From: Deltaproteobacteria bacterium RBG_13_61_14
GTDB lineage: Bacteria > RBG-13-61-14
Direction of reading: 5' to 3'
NCBI GenBank assembly: GCA_001797815.1
Contig: MGQK01000065.1
Span: 1 to 30,238 of the forward strand
Length of the DNA stretch: 30,238 nt
Shown: positions 6,630 to 14,493 of the stretch, in pieces
Numbering within the stretch: the first letter of the stretch is position 1
Layout of the letters: each line of letters starts with the position of its first letter
Notes under the pieces: generated by a model
Seen by the model: only the letters and a program-made list of their open reading frames with translations
Told to the model about the DNA's origin: nothing
Database searches by the model: none
Program-made: the position numbers and the translations under genes

Positions 6630-8471
6630 ATGTCCGAGGACTGGCGCAAAAAGATCGTGAAGCCGGAGAAAGTAATCCAGCAGATCCAGCCGGGCGACAC
6701 CGTTTTCCTCAGCACCGGCACCGGCGAACCCCGCACCCTGATCAAGCACCTGCTCACCTCCGAAGCAGGCAACATCGAGGACCTCGAACTCATCCAGTTG
6801 GTCAGTGTCGGGGACACGGTTTCGATCGAGGAGAAGTATCCGGAGTCGTTCCGGCTGAAGACCTTTTTCGCCGGCTGGGTGGCCTACTCGGCGATTGCCG
6901 AGGGCCGGGTGGACCTGATCCCGGCCCGGTTCTCGCGGATTCCGGGCTTGATCCAGGCCGGGGCGATCCGGGTCAACGTGGCTTTCATCCAGATTTCCCG
7001 GCCGGACTTAAGCGGCTATGCCAGCCTGGGGGTCTCGGTGGACGCGGCCCGCCAGGCCATGGACCAGGCCCGGCTGGTGGTGGGCGAGATCAACCCGGCC
7101 CTGCCTCGCACCCTGGGCGATACCCTGGTGCACCTGGATTCTTTCCACGCCCTGGTCGAGAGCACCGAGCCGCTGATCGAAATTCCGCGGCCGCCGGTGG
7201 CCCCGGTCTTTGACGAGTTGGCCAAACACATTGCCGACCTGATCGAAGACGGCAGTTGCATGTTTTTCACCATGGGCCAACAGTTCGAGGCCCTGGCCCG
7301 GCATCTCACCCGCAAGCGCGACCTGGGCATCCATTCGCCCTTTATCACCGACGCGTTGATGGATTTGATCCGGAGCGGGGCGGTGAGCAACCGCCGCAAG
7401 GGCTCGTTCCGGGGCACGTCAGTGGTGAGCTATGCCTTCGGGACCCAGGCGCTTTACGACTGGCTGGACATGAACCCCCTGGTCGACTTCCAGGGGATTG
7501 ACGTGGTGATGGATCCGCTGGAAATCGCGCGGCACGACCAGTTCGTCGCGGTCTTTCCCGCCCGGCAGGTGGACCTGACCGGAGAGGTGGCCTTCCACAC
7601 CGGCCGGGGCCGCATCTCCGCCGGCCCGGGCGAGTCGCAGGAATACGTGGCCGGCGTTTACCTCTCCCGCGGCGGCCGGATCATCGTGGCGCTGCCGTCC
7701 CGCAACCGCCAGGGCGAGCCCAATATCCTGCCCCGGCTCAAGGACTACAGAGAGACCCTGGCCGGCCGCAACGCCATTGATTTTGTGGTGACCGAGAACG
7801 GCATCGCGGCGCTGCGGGGCAAGAGCGTGCGCGAGCGGGCCATGGCTTTGATTGATATTGCCCACCCAACTTACCGCGAGCAGTTGATCGCCCAGGCCAA
7901 GGAGATGAACCTGATCTATAAGGACCAGATTTACCTGCCCGAAGCGGCGGCGCGCTATCCGAGCGAGCTGGTGGAAGAGAAAACCTTTAAGGGCGGGCTC
8001 AAGGTGAAGTTCCGGCCGATCCTGCCTTCGGACGAGGATCCGATGCGGCGGCTTTTCTACCGGTTTTCGGACGAGGCGATTTACTACCGCTATTTCTCGC
8101 CCAAGAAGGTGATGCCCCACCGGCAGACGCAGCGTTACGTGAACGTGGACCATCAGCGGATCCTGTCGCTGGTAGGGGTGGTGGGCGAGCCGGGGGAAGA
8201 GCGGATCATTGCCGAGGGCCGCTACGCGATGCACCCGGACCGGAACTACGCGGACCTGGCCCTGGTGGTGGACGAGGAGTATCAGAACCGGGGGATTGCC
8301 ACCTATCTCCTGGTCCGGCTGGTGGAGATCGCCCGCAGCCGCAAGCTCGAAGGCCTGACCGCGGACGTGATTGCCGAGAACAAGCCCATGCTCCGGGTCT
8401 TCGAGAAAATCAAGTATCCCTTCAAGGCCGCCATGGAGCAGGGCGTCTATACCTTGACCATCAAGTTTTGA
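6630..8471 (+). CDS. Acetyl-CoA hydrolase/transferase fused to GNAT acetyltransferase
   Basis: The product is 613 aa from ATG 6630 (AAGGAG just upstream). Longer in-frame starts run through the hairpin repeats and are unlikely. Residues 1 to about 440 are a class I CoA-transferase of the acetyl-CoA hydrolase / 4-hydroxybutyrate CoA-transferase type: PGDTVFLSTGTGEPRTL near 21, GRISAGPGESQEYVAG near 327, and the C-terminal signature FVVTENGIAALRGKSVRERA (385-404) followed by IAHPTYREQL. Residues about 455-613 are a GNAT domain with beta-strand FRPILPSDED and acetyl-CoA-binding motif YQNRGIATYLL (551-561). Such enzymes move CoA between acyl groups, for example acetate or butyrate. The GNAT part may acetylate a protein or small amine, possibly sensing acetyl-CoA. 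Both halves look intact. The gene stands alone, so the substrate is unknown. Confidence 0.85.
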   Translation: MSEDWRKKIVKPEKVIQQIQPGDTVFLSTGTGEPRTLIKHLLTSEAGNIEDLELIQLVSVGDTVSIEEKYPESFRLKTFFAGWVAYSAIAEGRVDLIPARFSRIPGLIQAGAIRVNVAFIQISRPDLSGYASLGVSVDAARQAMDQARLVVGEINPALPRTLGDTLVHLDSFHALVESTEPLIEIPRPPVAPVFDELAKHIADLIEDGSCMFFTMGQQFEALARHLTRKRDLGIHSPFITDALMDLIRSGAVSNRRKGSFRGTSVVSYAFGTQALYDWLDMNPLVDFQGIDVVMDPLEIARHDQFVAVFPARQVDLTGEVAFHTGRGRISAGPGESQEYVAGVYLSRGGRIIVALPSRNRQGEPNILPRLKDYRETLAGRNAIDFVVTENGIAALRGKSVRERAMALIDIAHPTYREQLIAQAKEMNLIYKDQIYLPEAAARYPSELVEEKTFKGGLKVKFRPILPSDEDPMRRLFYRFSDEAIYYRYFSPKKVMPHRQTQRYVNVDHQRILSLVGVVGEPGEERIIAEGRYAMHPDRNYADLALVVDEEYQNRGIATYLLVRLVEIARSRKLEGLTADVIAENKPMLRVFEKIKYPFKAAMEQGVYTLTIKF

Positions 8472-8574
8472 AGAGAGGATTTCGGATTTCGGATTGCGGA
8501 TCACTTTTCACTGTGCACTGTGCACTTTGAATTGATGGCTTGACTCAAGCCGGGTCTTGAATTAAGGTTTTCCC

Positions 8575-10863
8575 ATGACCCGCGGCCGAGCGACTATCCT
8601 CTTCGCCGTTCTTCTGCTCGGCCTCCTGCTTTTCCAGTTCCGACACCTGCTCGCTCCCGGGCACAGCCTTTACCTTTCCCTGGTGGACGACCCCGGCGCC
8701 TGGTGGAGTTGGTATCCCTGGGACGTCTTTTCCGCCCGCAGCTTCCGCGCCGGCGAATTTCCGCTGTGGAACCCGCTCTCCGGCACCGGGTTCCCGCACC
8801 TGGCCAATTTCGCCAGCAACGCCTTCTCGCCCCTCAAGTGGCCCTTTTACCTCTTTCCCCATTACCGGCTGCTCGATGCCATGGTGCTCGCCCGCGTCTT
8901 TTTCCTCGGCCTCTTCACCTTCCTTTTCCTCGCCCGCCTCGGACTGCGCCACCTCTCCGCCGCCACCGGCGCCCTTGCGCTGGCCCTCAGCGGCTATGTG
9001 ATGGAATACGTCAATATCTTCAACCTGGCCACCGAGATGTGGCTCCCGGCCGGCCTTTACCTGCTCCACGGCCAAATCCAAGACCGCCCGACCCTGCGCC
9101 GATTCCTGCTGCTCGGCCTCGTCTCCGCCCTGGCGCTCGCCGGCGGCAACCCCGAAGCCGCCTTCTACTATGTTCTCTTCTTGATCCTGTATTCTCTCTT
9201 CTCAATCAGGGGCGCGGCTGACCGTTCGGCTGAGCTCACGGCCGAAAGCCCCAGCCGCGCACGCGCAACCTTTAAAATGACCTTTCTGGCTTTCTCGCCG
9301 ATCGTTCTGGCCGGGCTGCTCATCGTGGTGCAAGGCGCGCCCCTGGTGGAATACCTGGGCCAGGGCTGGCACATCCACACCGGCCGGCTCCATGCCCTGG
9401 TTCCTTTCAACCTCAGGCACTATTGGAGCCTGCTCATGCCCTGGCTGATCGGGCCGAACCATAGCAGCGAGCAACAGCTCTTGATGCTGCCTTACCTGGG
9501 CATCGTTACCATCGGCCTGGCCCTCATTGCTTTTGCTCACCTTCGCTACTCGCCGGATACACAAGCGACGCCAGGGGCGCGGATGACCTCATCCGCGCGA
9601 TCCGCGCAACCGCTTCTTTTCTTCCTGATTTATCCGCTTTTGTTCCTGGGCCTGATCTACAACCTCCCGGTCATTCGCTGGCTCGGCGAGATCCCGCCTT
9701 TCCGAGAAAGCGGCAACTTCAAGTTTGCCATGTTCGGGATCACCCTCTGCCTCGCCGCGGCCGCGGCCAAAGGCCTCGACCGGGTCCTCTCCGGCCAGGT
9801 CGAGCGCCGGCGCCTGACCGTGGGGCTGGCCCTGACCGTGATCCTCGCCTTCTTTGGCATTGCGCTCGCCTGGCATGATCCCCAGCTTCCCCCGGTCATC
9901 CTCGCCGGGTGGTTCTCGCCCTTGATTCTGCTGGCGGCCTTGGCCGCTCTCGTCCTCCGGCTTCGCCACCGGCCTTCTCCCTGGCTCGGCCTGACCGCGC
10001 TTGCGCTGGTCCTGCTCGATCTCCTGCTCCTCTACCCCGGCCTCGGCGCGGAAGGAGCCATTGACCCGGCCGCCGTCGCCGTGTCCGACCCGGCAGCGCC
10101 CGCTTACCTGGAGCCCATCCAGCGCGACCCCGGGCATTACCGCTTCACCGGCCAGGGCCGGGTCGTCCACCACAGCCTCAATATTCTTTACGGCGTCAAC
10201 GACCTCCGGGCCTTCGAAGCCCTCTACCCCCGTGACTACGTGAAGGCTTTTGCCAGGATCGAAGGGTTCGACATGGCCCAGGCGGTCGAGCAGTTTTTCC
10301 GCCACGGCTGGTCGTTTGAGGTCCGGCCGGAGAATTGGAACCACCCCCTGGTCAGCCTGCTGGGCGTTAAATATTTCTTGACTTCCAATGCCGCCCAGGC
10401 GCCCGGTTGGCAGCTCCTGAGCCAGGATAGCATATCCACCTATGCCAACCCCCATGTCTTCCCTCGCGCCTTCCTTTGGCCCGAAGATTCATTACCCGAA
10501 CTCGGGGCGCGGCTGACATTGGGGGAGCGGCTGACCCCAGCCGCGATTCTGGATTACCGCGCGCAAAAAGTGGTCCTGGAAGCCGAAAGCGCTTCTCCCG
10601 CCTGGCTGGTCTTGACCGATACCTATTTCCCGGGCTGGCAGGCCCAGGTGAACGGCGAGGAAGTAAAGATCGAGAAGGCGGCCGAACTGGTGCGGGCGGT
10701 GAAAATCCCGGCGGGACGGTTTCACCTCGAGATGATTTATCGGCCCTGGGGTTTTCGGATGGGGTTGTGGGGAAGCATCATCAGCGGATTCTTGTTCCTG
10801 GGCGCCGCCATTCCCCGCGCTCGGCATTGCAATCCGGCAACATCTTTTTATTTGGAAAGATAA
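8575..10863 (+). CDS. YfhO-family multi-pass membrane protein
   Basis: A 762-aa protein with about 12 hydrophobic helices and a large C-terminal extracytoplasmic domain. The start (PGHSLYLSLVDDPGAWW...FPLWNPLSGTGFPHLAN) and the end (LVLTDTYFPGWQAQVNGEEV, then a last membrane helix) match the YfhO family (PF09586), GT-C-like membrane proteins. The Bacillus member is implicated in glycosylating cell-envelope polymers. A role in envelope glycan modification is plausible, but the donor and acceptor are unknown. AAGG lies 8 bases before the ATG. Three short palindromes interrupt the coding sequence in regions expected to be loops (9225-9246, 9577-9598, 10527-10545; listed separately). The reading frame stays open through all of them. 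It lies 103 bp after the CoA-transferase gene, with a low-complexity gap between. Confidence 0.8.
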   Translation: MTRGRATILFAVLLLGLLLFQFRHLLAPGHSLYLSLVDDPGAWWSWYPWDVFSARSFRAGEFPLWNPLSGTGFPHLANFASNAFSPLKWPFYLFPHYRLLDAMVLARVFFLGLFTFLFLARLGLRHLSAATGALALALSGYVMEYVNIFNLATEMWLPAGLYLLHGQIQDRPTLRRFLLLGLVSALALAGGNPEAAFYYVLFLILYSLFSIRGAADRSAELTAESPSRARATFKMTFLAFSPIVLAGLLIVVQGAPLVEYLGQGWHIHTGRLHALVPFNLRHYWSLLMPWLIGPNHSSEQQLLMLPYLGIVTIGLALIAFAHLRYSPDTQATPGARMTSSARSAQPLLFFLIYPLLFLGLIYNLPVIRWLGEIPPFRESGNFKFAMFGITLCLAAAAAKGLDRVLSGQVERRRLTVGLALTVILAFFGIALAWHDPQLPPVILAGWFSPLILLAALAALVLRLRHRPSPWLGLTALALVLLDLLLLYPGLGAEGAIDPAAVAVSDPAAPAYLEPIQRDPGHYRFTGQGRVVHHSLNILYGVNDLRAFEALYPRDYVKAFARIEGFDMAQAVEQFFRHGWSFEVRPENWNHPLVSLLGVKYFLTSNAAQAPGWQLLSQDSISTYANPHVFPRAFLWPEDSLPELGARLTLGERLTPAAILDYRAQKVVLEAESASPAWLVLTDTYFPGWQAQVNGEEVKIEKAAELVRAVKIPAGRFHLEMIYRPWGFRMGLWGSIISGFLFLGAAIPRARHCNPATSFYLER
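9225..9246. repeat. Palindromic element inside yfhO-like gene
   Basis: TTCGGC...GCCGAA imperfect palindrome around TGAGCTCA. The 14-mer GAGCTCACGGCCGA (9232-9245) recurs exactly at 23016-23029 inside another gene. Here it encodes part of a hydrophilic loop (DRSAELTAESPSRARA). Confidence 0.5.
9577..9598. repeat. Palindromic element inside yfhO-like gene
   Basis: GCGCGGATGA (9577-9586) and TCATCCGCGC (9589-9598) form a perfect 10-bp palindrome with a 2-nt centre. It encodes the polar stretch GARMTSSARS between two membrane helices. Confidence 0.5.
10527..10545. repeat. Palindromic element inside yfhO-like gene (matches intergenic copy)
   Basis: GCGGCTG / CAGCCGC with loop ACCC. The 17-mer GGCTGACCCCAGCCGCG (10529-10545) is found exactly again in the intergenic region at 25258-25274. 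Confidence 0.55.
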
Positions 10864-10866
10864 TTT

Positions 10867-10976
10867 TAACCGCAGATTAACGCGGATGAACGCAAATAGA
10901 GTTCGGAAATTTTTCCCTTAGAACCTGGCATCCTGGCCTACTTGATCCGCGTCTATCTGCGTTCATCTGCGGTTCC
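10867..10976. repeat. Inverted repeat (AACCGCAGAT type)
   Basis: The left arm starting AACCGCAGATTAACGCGGAT near 10868 and the right arm near 10944-10975 (GTTCATCTGCGGTT on the plus strand) are imperfect reverse complements. It is a common dispersed intergenic repeat type and lies just after the yfhO-like stop codon. Confidence 0.6.
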
Positions 10977-11022
10977 CTCTTTCATCTTCTTTGGTTGCGG
11001 CTCGGCCGCGCTGGGAAATTAG

Positions 11023-11250
11023 TTCAGACAAATCCAGGCGAAAAGGCTCTCCGCCGGCGAGCGCACCCTGGCCGCGGTGCGCCAATACCTGGGCCCTTCC
11101 TATACTATCCAGTATAACCCGGTCACCGCGGAAGTGATGATCGAGGGCTCCGCCGGCCGGCCGGTCGGGTTCCCCCTGGACGATCTGGTCCGCGACTGGA
11201 CCCAGGACGAAGCCAAGACCCGCCGGCTGCTCATGTCCAAGGTGGGATGA
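11023..11250 (+). pseudogene. C-terminal gene remnant (75 codons, no start)
   Basis: Between an in-frame TAG (11020-11022) and TGA (11248-11250) lies a coding-like stretch: SAGERTLAAVRQYLGPSY, TIQYNPVTAEVMIEGS, PVGFPLDDLVRDWTQDEA, ending LLMSKVG. Codon use is GC-rich like normal genes of this window. There is no ATG or ribosome site at its head, and the inverted repeat sits just upstream, so it looks like the 3' end of a gene truncated by rearrangement. A short protein from an internal GTG or ATG is possible. I do not recognise the family. It ends directly at the stop of rloB. Confidence 0.4.
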
Positions 11251-11901
11251 CTATGCGATGCCAGGTCCTTCCAGAGAATTGAGATAGCTCACCAGTTGAT
11301 CCACGCTGGTGGAGGGATTTTTCGTCTCTTGGTCTTGATTGTCTCGATGATATTTCCGGAGGTCTTGCGCACGTTTTGTCGCCACGCTTTGGTGACCAAG
11401 GAGAATTTGATAAACCTCCATCGCTTTATGATATCTCTGAATATACCTCTTGAGTTTTCTGATCACTTCCCTACGCTCGATATGCGAGGTCTGATCTTTA
11501 TAATGCAGTAAATACCAAAGCTCAAAAGATGGGTTTGAAAACGCGATGTTAAACTGGTTGGCGTTTGCCTGCTGAAAGGCGGCTTCAATGCCCCGATGGA
11601 CGTCGCGGTCAAAGACACACCAGACTTCATCCACGCTGAGACCTTCCTTCTTAAATTCTTGTTTTAAAAATTTTGCATGCTTGACGATACTTCGCGGATG
11701 GCTCCCACCTTCTCCCCCAATAATTGGTATCTGCTCTGGGCTTATCCTTTTCATTTTCCTCAGGGCTATAAAGTATTTCGGCTCCGTTTTCTTACCTTCG
11801 CATACTATTAAAACAATTGGCCTTGGAATCCTGGAAGGTTCTTTCCTGGCAAAAGACCTTCTCACCTGGAACAGAGTTTTACTTTTTATACTAGCGGCCA
11901 T
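11251..11901 (-). CDS. rloB: RloB-like TOPRIM-type protein (putative defence effector)
   Basis: The product is 216 aa from ATG 11901, which overlaps the rloA stop by 11 bp; that translational coupling decides the start over the longer open frame reaching 12027. The N-terminal RPIVLIVCEGKKTEPKYF (E35) and the later DEVWCVFDRDVHRG (D98, D100) give the Glu and DxD pattern of a TOPRIM-like metal site. FSNPSFELWYLLHY (121-134) is a hallmark of the RloB family (PF13707). RloB proteins travel with RloA ATPases beside restriction loci. By analogy with the ATPase plus TOPRIM pairs of PARIS, OLD and Gabija, this is probably the nuclease effector. It is AT-rich relative to the window, suggesting transfer. 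Activity is inferred, not shown. Confidence 0.8.
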   Translation of the reverse strand: MAASIKSKTLFQVRRSFARKEPSRIPRPIVLIVCEGKKTEPKYFIALRKMKRISPEQIPIIGGEGGSHPRSIVKHAKFLKQEFKKEGLSVDEVWCVFDRDVHRGIEAAFQQANANQFNIAFSNPSFELWYLLHYKDQTSHIERREVIRKLKRYIQRYHKAMEVYQILLGHQSVATKRAQDLRKYHRDNQDQETKNPSTSVDQLVSYLNSLEGPGIA

Positions 11902-13264
11902 TACCCCAGCTCTCCAAGATGGGGATCGCACCAAAGCGGCCGGCCAAGTAGCCTTTCTGCAAATTCTCTTCCTTGCGGGGCTTTCCTTCCTTGAAATCCC
12001 AAATGGAATATAAAGATGTAGCCCCATCAGACTCTTTTTCTGTTAACCAGATTTGATCTCGTCGAAATAAGGCCTTGTCCAGAAGACTGGCATCATGTGT
12101 CGTGAAAATCAGTTGAGCCCCTTTCTGGTTAAGCTCTTCTTTGTGAAAGGTCTGGATGAGCCATTTGGTTAGCAAGGAATGCAACCGAACGTCTAGCTCA
12201 TCCACCACCAGCGTGGCACCCTTCTCTAAAGCATCTAGCCAAAGACCCGAAAGAGAAAAGAACTTTTGCGTGCCATCTGATTCTTCGGTAAATTCAAAAG
12301 GTATATTCATAAAGTGGCCACTCTTATCCTTTCCTTCATGAACAGTAATCACATTATTTTTAGAAAGCTCGTAAGGTTCAGAACCCTTTTTAGATATCTC
12401 TTTTAACACGTTAGTAAGCGTCTTATCCAAAGCTTTAACAGCCCTATCAAAGTCTTTCATTACTTTTTTATATTTACCAGGTAATTTAGATTTAACCTTT
12501 AAATGGCCAATGGGAACTTTTTCTACAATAAAGTCCCTGATGCCCAAATCAGCTTGTTTCAAGAAATCAATAATTTCTTCTTTTTTACCTGCTTCCCGCT
12601 GAATTAGGCGACAAGTTTTAAAGAAGTCTGATCCTTCAGCTGGATTCCAAGAAATAAATTTGAGCCATTCCTGAAACCAACTCATAACATTATCTGCAAG
12701 CTTGTTATTAAATTGAGCTGCCACAGAAAGAAAAAGGGCTTGGGAGCGAGCTCTTTTGGCTAATCGCTTTCTTTCACCTTCCCAATAGGAGCTGAATCTG
12801 AACTGGGGTTCTGATTTTTTTGTTTTTTGGGTCCGCTCGAACAGCATACGTCCCTTTTTCTTTTCATAACTAAACAACCATTCACGATGAATATATTGAG
12901 AGTCCGCAGAGAAGCCGTAATTATAACGGACTCCTCTCCATAAAAAGGTTATGTCAAAAGTGCTGGGTTTAGAAACCATAGCTGCGTCTAATTTGAATGG
13001 AGTAATCTTGATAGGGGTATCTCCTTGTTGGTTTTGCGTGGAAGTTCTAAGAAAATTTCTCATGAATCTTATTGCGTCAATGAGGTTGGATTTGCCAGAA
13101 GCATTGGCTCCGTAAACCACCGCGCTTTTCAAGAGATTCAGATTGGTGCCCTGAGCTGACCGGATAAAGTTTGGCGGCAAAGCGTTGTCCTTGGCCGCGA
13201 CCATGCTCAGGGTCGCTCGTTCCTTGAAAGAGAGAAAGTTCTCTACGCTGAACTCGATTAACAT
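11891..13264 (-). CDS. rloA: RloA-like AAA/ABC-type ATPase (putative defence sensor)
   Basis: A 457-aa protein that starts MLIEFSVENFLSFKERATLS, typical of the SMC/RecF-like ATPases of the AAA_15/AAA_21 group. Walker A is GANASGKS (52-59). A signature-like ESDGTQKFFSL lies near 328-338, Walker B is TLVVDELD (351-358), and a switch histidine is in FTTHDASLLD (387-396). The middle region (about 150-300) is helical and Lys-rich, as in OLD/Rlo ATPases. Together with the coupled rloB it forms a two-gene unit resembling known anti-phage ATPase/effector pairs, where the ATPase senses infection and holds or releases the effector. It is markedly more AT-rich than flanking genes. GGAGGAAAC precedes the ATG. 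No restriction-modification genes are in the window. Confidence 0.85.
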   Translation of the reverse strand: MLIEFSVENFLSFKERATLSMVAAKDNALPPNFIRSAQGTNLNLLKSAVVYGANASGKSNLIDAIRFMRNFLRTSTQNQQGDTPIKITPFKLDAAMVSKPSTFDITFLWRGVRYNYGFSADSQYIHREWLFSYEKKKGRMLFERTQKTKKSEPQFRFSSYWEGERKRLAKRARSQALFLSVAAQFNNKLADNVMSWFQEWLKFISWNPAEGSDFFKTCRLIQREAGKKEEIIDFLKQADLGIRDFIVEKVPIGHLKVKSKLPGKYKKVMKDFDRAVKALDKTLTNVLKEISKKGSEPYELSKNNVITVHEGKDKSGHFMNIPFEFTEESDGTQKFFSLSGLWLDALEKGATLVVDELDVRLHSLLTKWLIQTFHKEELNQKGAQLIFTTHDASLLDKALFRRDQIWLTEKESDGATSLYSIWDFKEGKPRKEENLQKGYLAGRFGAIPILESWGNGR

Positions 13265-13336
13265 TCCCGTTTCCTCCTCTGGACTAAAGGAAGCAGATCC
13301 CCCACAATTTCAGTGGATTATCGAAATTCAATCCTA

Positions 13337-13364
13337 TTTTTAGCAATTTTTTGCAAAAAGTCAA
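13337..13364 (-). promoter_or_regulatory. Promoter of rloAB with embedded palindrome
   Basis: On the minus strand TTGACT (13364-13359), a 16-nt spacer, TAAAAA (13342-13337). The spacer carries TTGCAAAAAATTGC, an A-rich inverted repeat that could be an operator or simple AT structure. The transcript would start near 13330, 65 bp before rloA. Confidence 0.5.
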
Positions 13365-13369
13365 GCTAT

Positions 13370-13389
13370 TTTTGATAATTTTATCAAAA
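13370..13389. promoter_or_regulatory. Perfect palindrome upstream of rloAB promoter
   Basis: TTTTGATAA, TT, TTATCAAAA: 9-bp perfect arms with a 2-nt centre, 6 bp upstream of the rloA -35. It could be a regulator site, or a bidirectional terminator closing the PHP/rlo boundary. It has no GC-rich stem, so an operator is more likely than a terminator. Confidence 0.4.
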
Positions 13390-13405
13390 TAAGGGATTGG
13401 GCAAG

Positions 13406-13942
13406 TTAAACGAAGCCCAGGGAGAAGTCCCCGGCCTTGACGGCTTGGAGCAGGCGGTCGGGGCTCTTGGTCTTGGGGACCTCAATCCAGGCGCGGCCGA
13501 CCTCGCTCAGATCGTGGGCGTCGTCCGAGGCGATCTTGGGCACCGGGATTTGAGGCGTGTTATATTCCTGGGTGTAAAAGCCGCGAAGGGTGACCTCCAC
13601 CGCGTCAATCGTCATCGGCGCGGACCGGAGGCGCTCGTTGACCTTGGCGATCTCCAGGAAGTAGGCGCGGGGGTGGCAGAGCACGTGCAGGGTTTCCTGG
13701 TGGCCCTGGATGCGGAGCAGGTGGTGGTAGTGCCAGGGCTCCCAGTCCAGCTCCCAGCCGGGCAAGACCAGCAAGCCGGAATTGAGCTTCCGGAGCCGGT
13801 CCTCGAAGCCGGGCTTGAGCATGAAGGCATGGTCGGTAATGGCCACCGCGCCGAAGCCCAGGTCGGCATAGGCCTGCACCATCTCCTCGGGGGTAAAGGC
13901 CCCGTCCGAGAGGTTGGTATGGACGTGGAGGGCGACTTTCAT
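13406..13942 (-). CDS. PHP-domain metal-dependent phosphoesterase
   Basis: A 178-aa compact PHP protein. Metal-site motifs appear in the usual order: HVHTNLSDG (6-14), AITDHAF (about 34-40), PGWELDW, LCHPRAYF and IASDDAHDL. These supply the His, Asp and Glu ligands of the three-metal PHP centre that hydrolyses phosphoesters (histidinol-phosphate, nucleotides or similar). It is shorter than PolX or HisK and has no added domain, so the substrate is unknown. The start codon is abutted by a GGTTCC-type repeat, leaving no clear native ribosome site (the repeat itself offers AGGA). Upstream context may have been replaced by the repeat cassette. GC-rich, unlike the adjacent rloAB. Confidence 0.85.
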   Translation of the reverse strand: MKVALHVHTNLSDGAFTPEEMVQAYADLGFGAVAITDHAFMLKPGFEDRLRKLNSGLLVLPGWELDWEPWHYHHLLRIQGHQETLHVLCHPRAYFLEIAKVNERLRSAPMTIDAVEVTLRGFYTQEYNTPQIPVPKIASDDAHDLSEVGRAWIEVPKTKSPDRLLQAVKAGDFSLGFV

Positions 13943-13992
13943 GGTGGTTTCTGGTTCCTGGTGCCTGGTTCACGGTTCCTGGTTCATGATTC
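13943..13992. repeat. Degenerate GGTTCCTG array, left arm
   Basis: About six units of a 7-9-nt motif (GGTTTCTGGTTCCTGGTGCC, then GGTTCACGG and GGTTCCTGG). It starts at the base after the PHP start codon and is in inverted orientation to the array at 14436-14493. Confidence 0.7.
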
Positions 13993-14042
13993 AAAGTTGG
14001 CGGTTGCAGGTAGGTAGCAGGGAGTTAAGGTTTGGTTTCAGG

Positions 14043-14399
14043 TTACTCGCGCGACCGAATCAGGCCATTGAAAAGACGAGCTAATTCATGAGCTTTGGAA
14101 AGAATCTTCTGATGGTTTTCAGATTGGAGAAAACATTTTCGGTTGGCCAGTTCCAGGAAGGGGATGCATTCGTAGAGAGAACCCCGGGAGATGGTATAAA
14201 AATGCTTCTGATCGGATTTGCTCTGACGCCCCGCGCCTTCAGCAATGTTAGCGGCGATGGAGATCGAAGACCGGCGCAGTTGTGAAATCAGACCAAATCG
14301 CTCTTCCTTCGGAAATGTTTTCGTGGCATCATAAATCGAATCGGCAAACGCAATCGCTTTTTGATAAACCTCCAGTTTCTCAAAGGTAAACGGTATCAT
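14043..14399 (-). CDS. S23/IVP-type four-helix-bundle protein
   Basis: A 118-aa protein of the 23S rRNA intervening-sequence protein family (PF05635). FTFEKLEVYQKAIAFADSIY (4-23) at the N-terminus, LISQLRRSSISIAANIAEGA (about 37-56) and the Lys-rich KSDQKHFYTISRGSLYEC segment are the family hallmarks. It is predicted to be all-helical, as the family forms pentameric four-helix bundles related to the Avd protein of retroelements. Function is unknown; nucleic acid binding is suspected. It is boxed between two inverted repeat arrays that touch the neighbouring start and stop codons, so gene plus repeats look like an inserted cassette. No reverse transcriptase or 23S rRNA gene is nearby. Confidence 0.85.
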   Translation of the reverse strand: MIPFTFEKLEVYQKAIAFADSIYDATKTFPKEERFGLISQLRRSSISIAANIAEGAGRQSKSDQKHFYTISRGSLYECIPFLELANRKCFLQSENHQKILSKAHELARLFNGLIRSRE

Positions 14400-14435
14400 T
14401 AATCAAGCCCATCCCCTTCTTAAGCCTTCTTCCAG

Positions 14436-14493
14436 CCAACCCCAAACCAGAAACCAGTAACCAGGAACCAGAAACCAGGAACCAGGAACCAAC
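14436..14493. repeat. Degenerate CAGGAACC array, right arm
   Basis: About seven units of the reverse-complement motif (AACCAGAAACCAGTAACCAG, then GAACCAGAAACCAGGAACC). It ends at the base next to the stop codon of the 837-aa signalling gene. Confidence 0.7.

Noticed and set aside
14043-14399. Avd protein of a diversity-generating retroelement
   Set aside because: Same broad fold family, but there is no reverse transcriptase and no template/variable repeat pair in the window.
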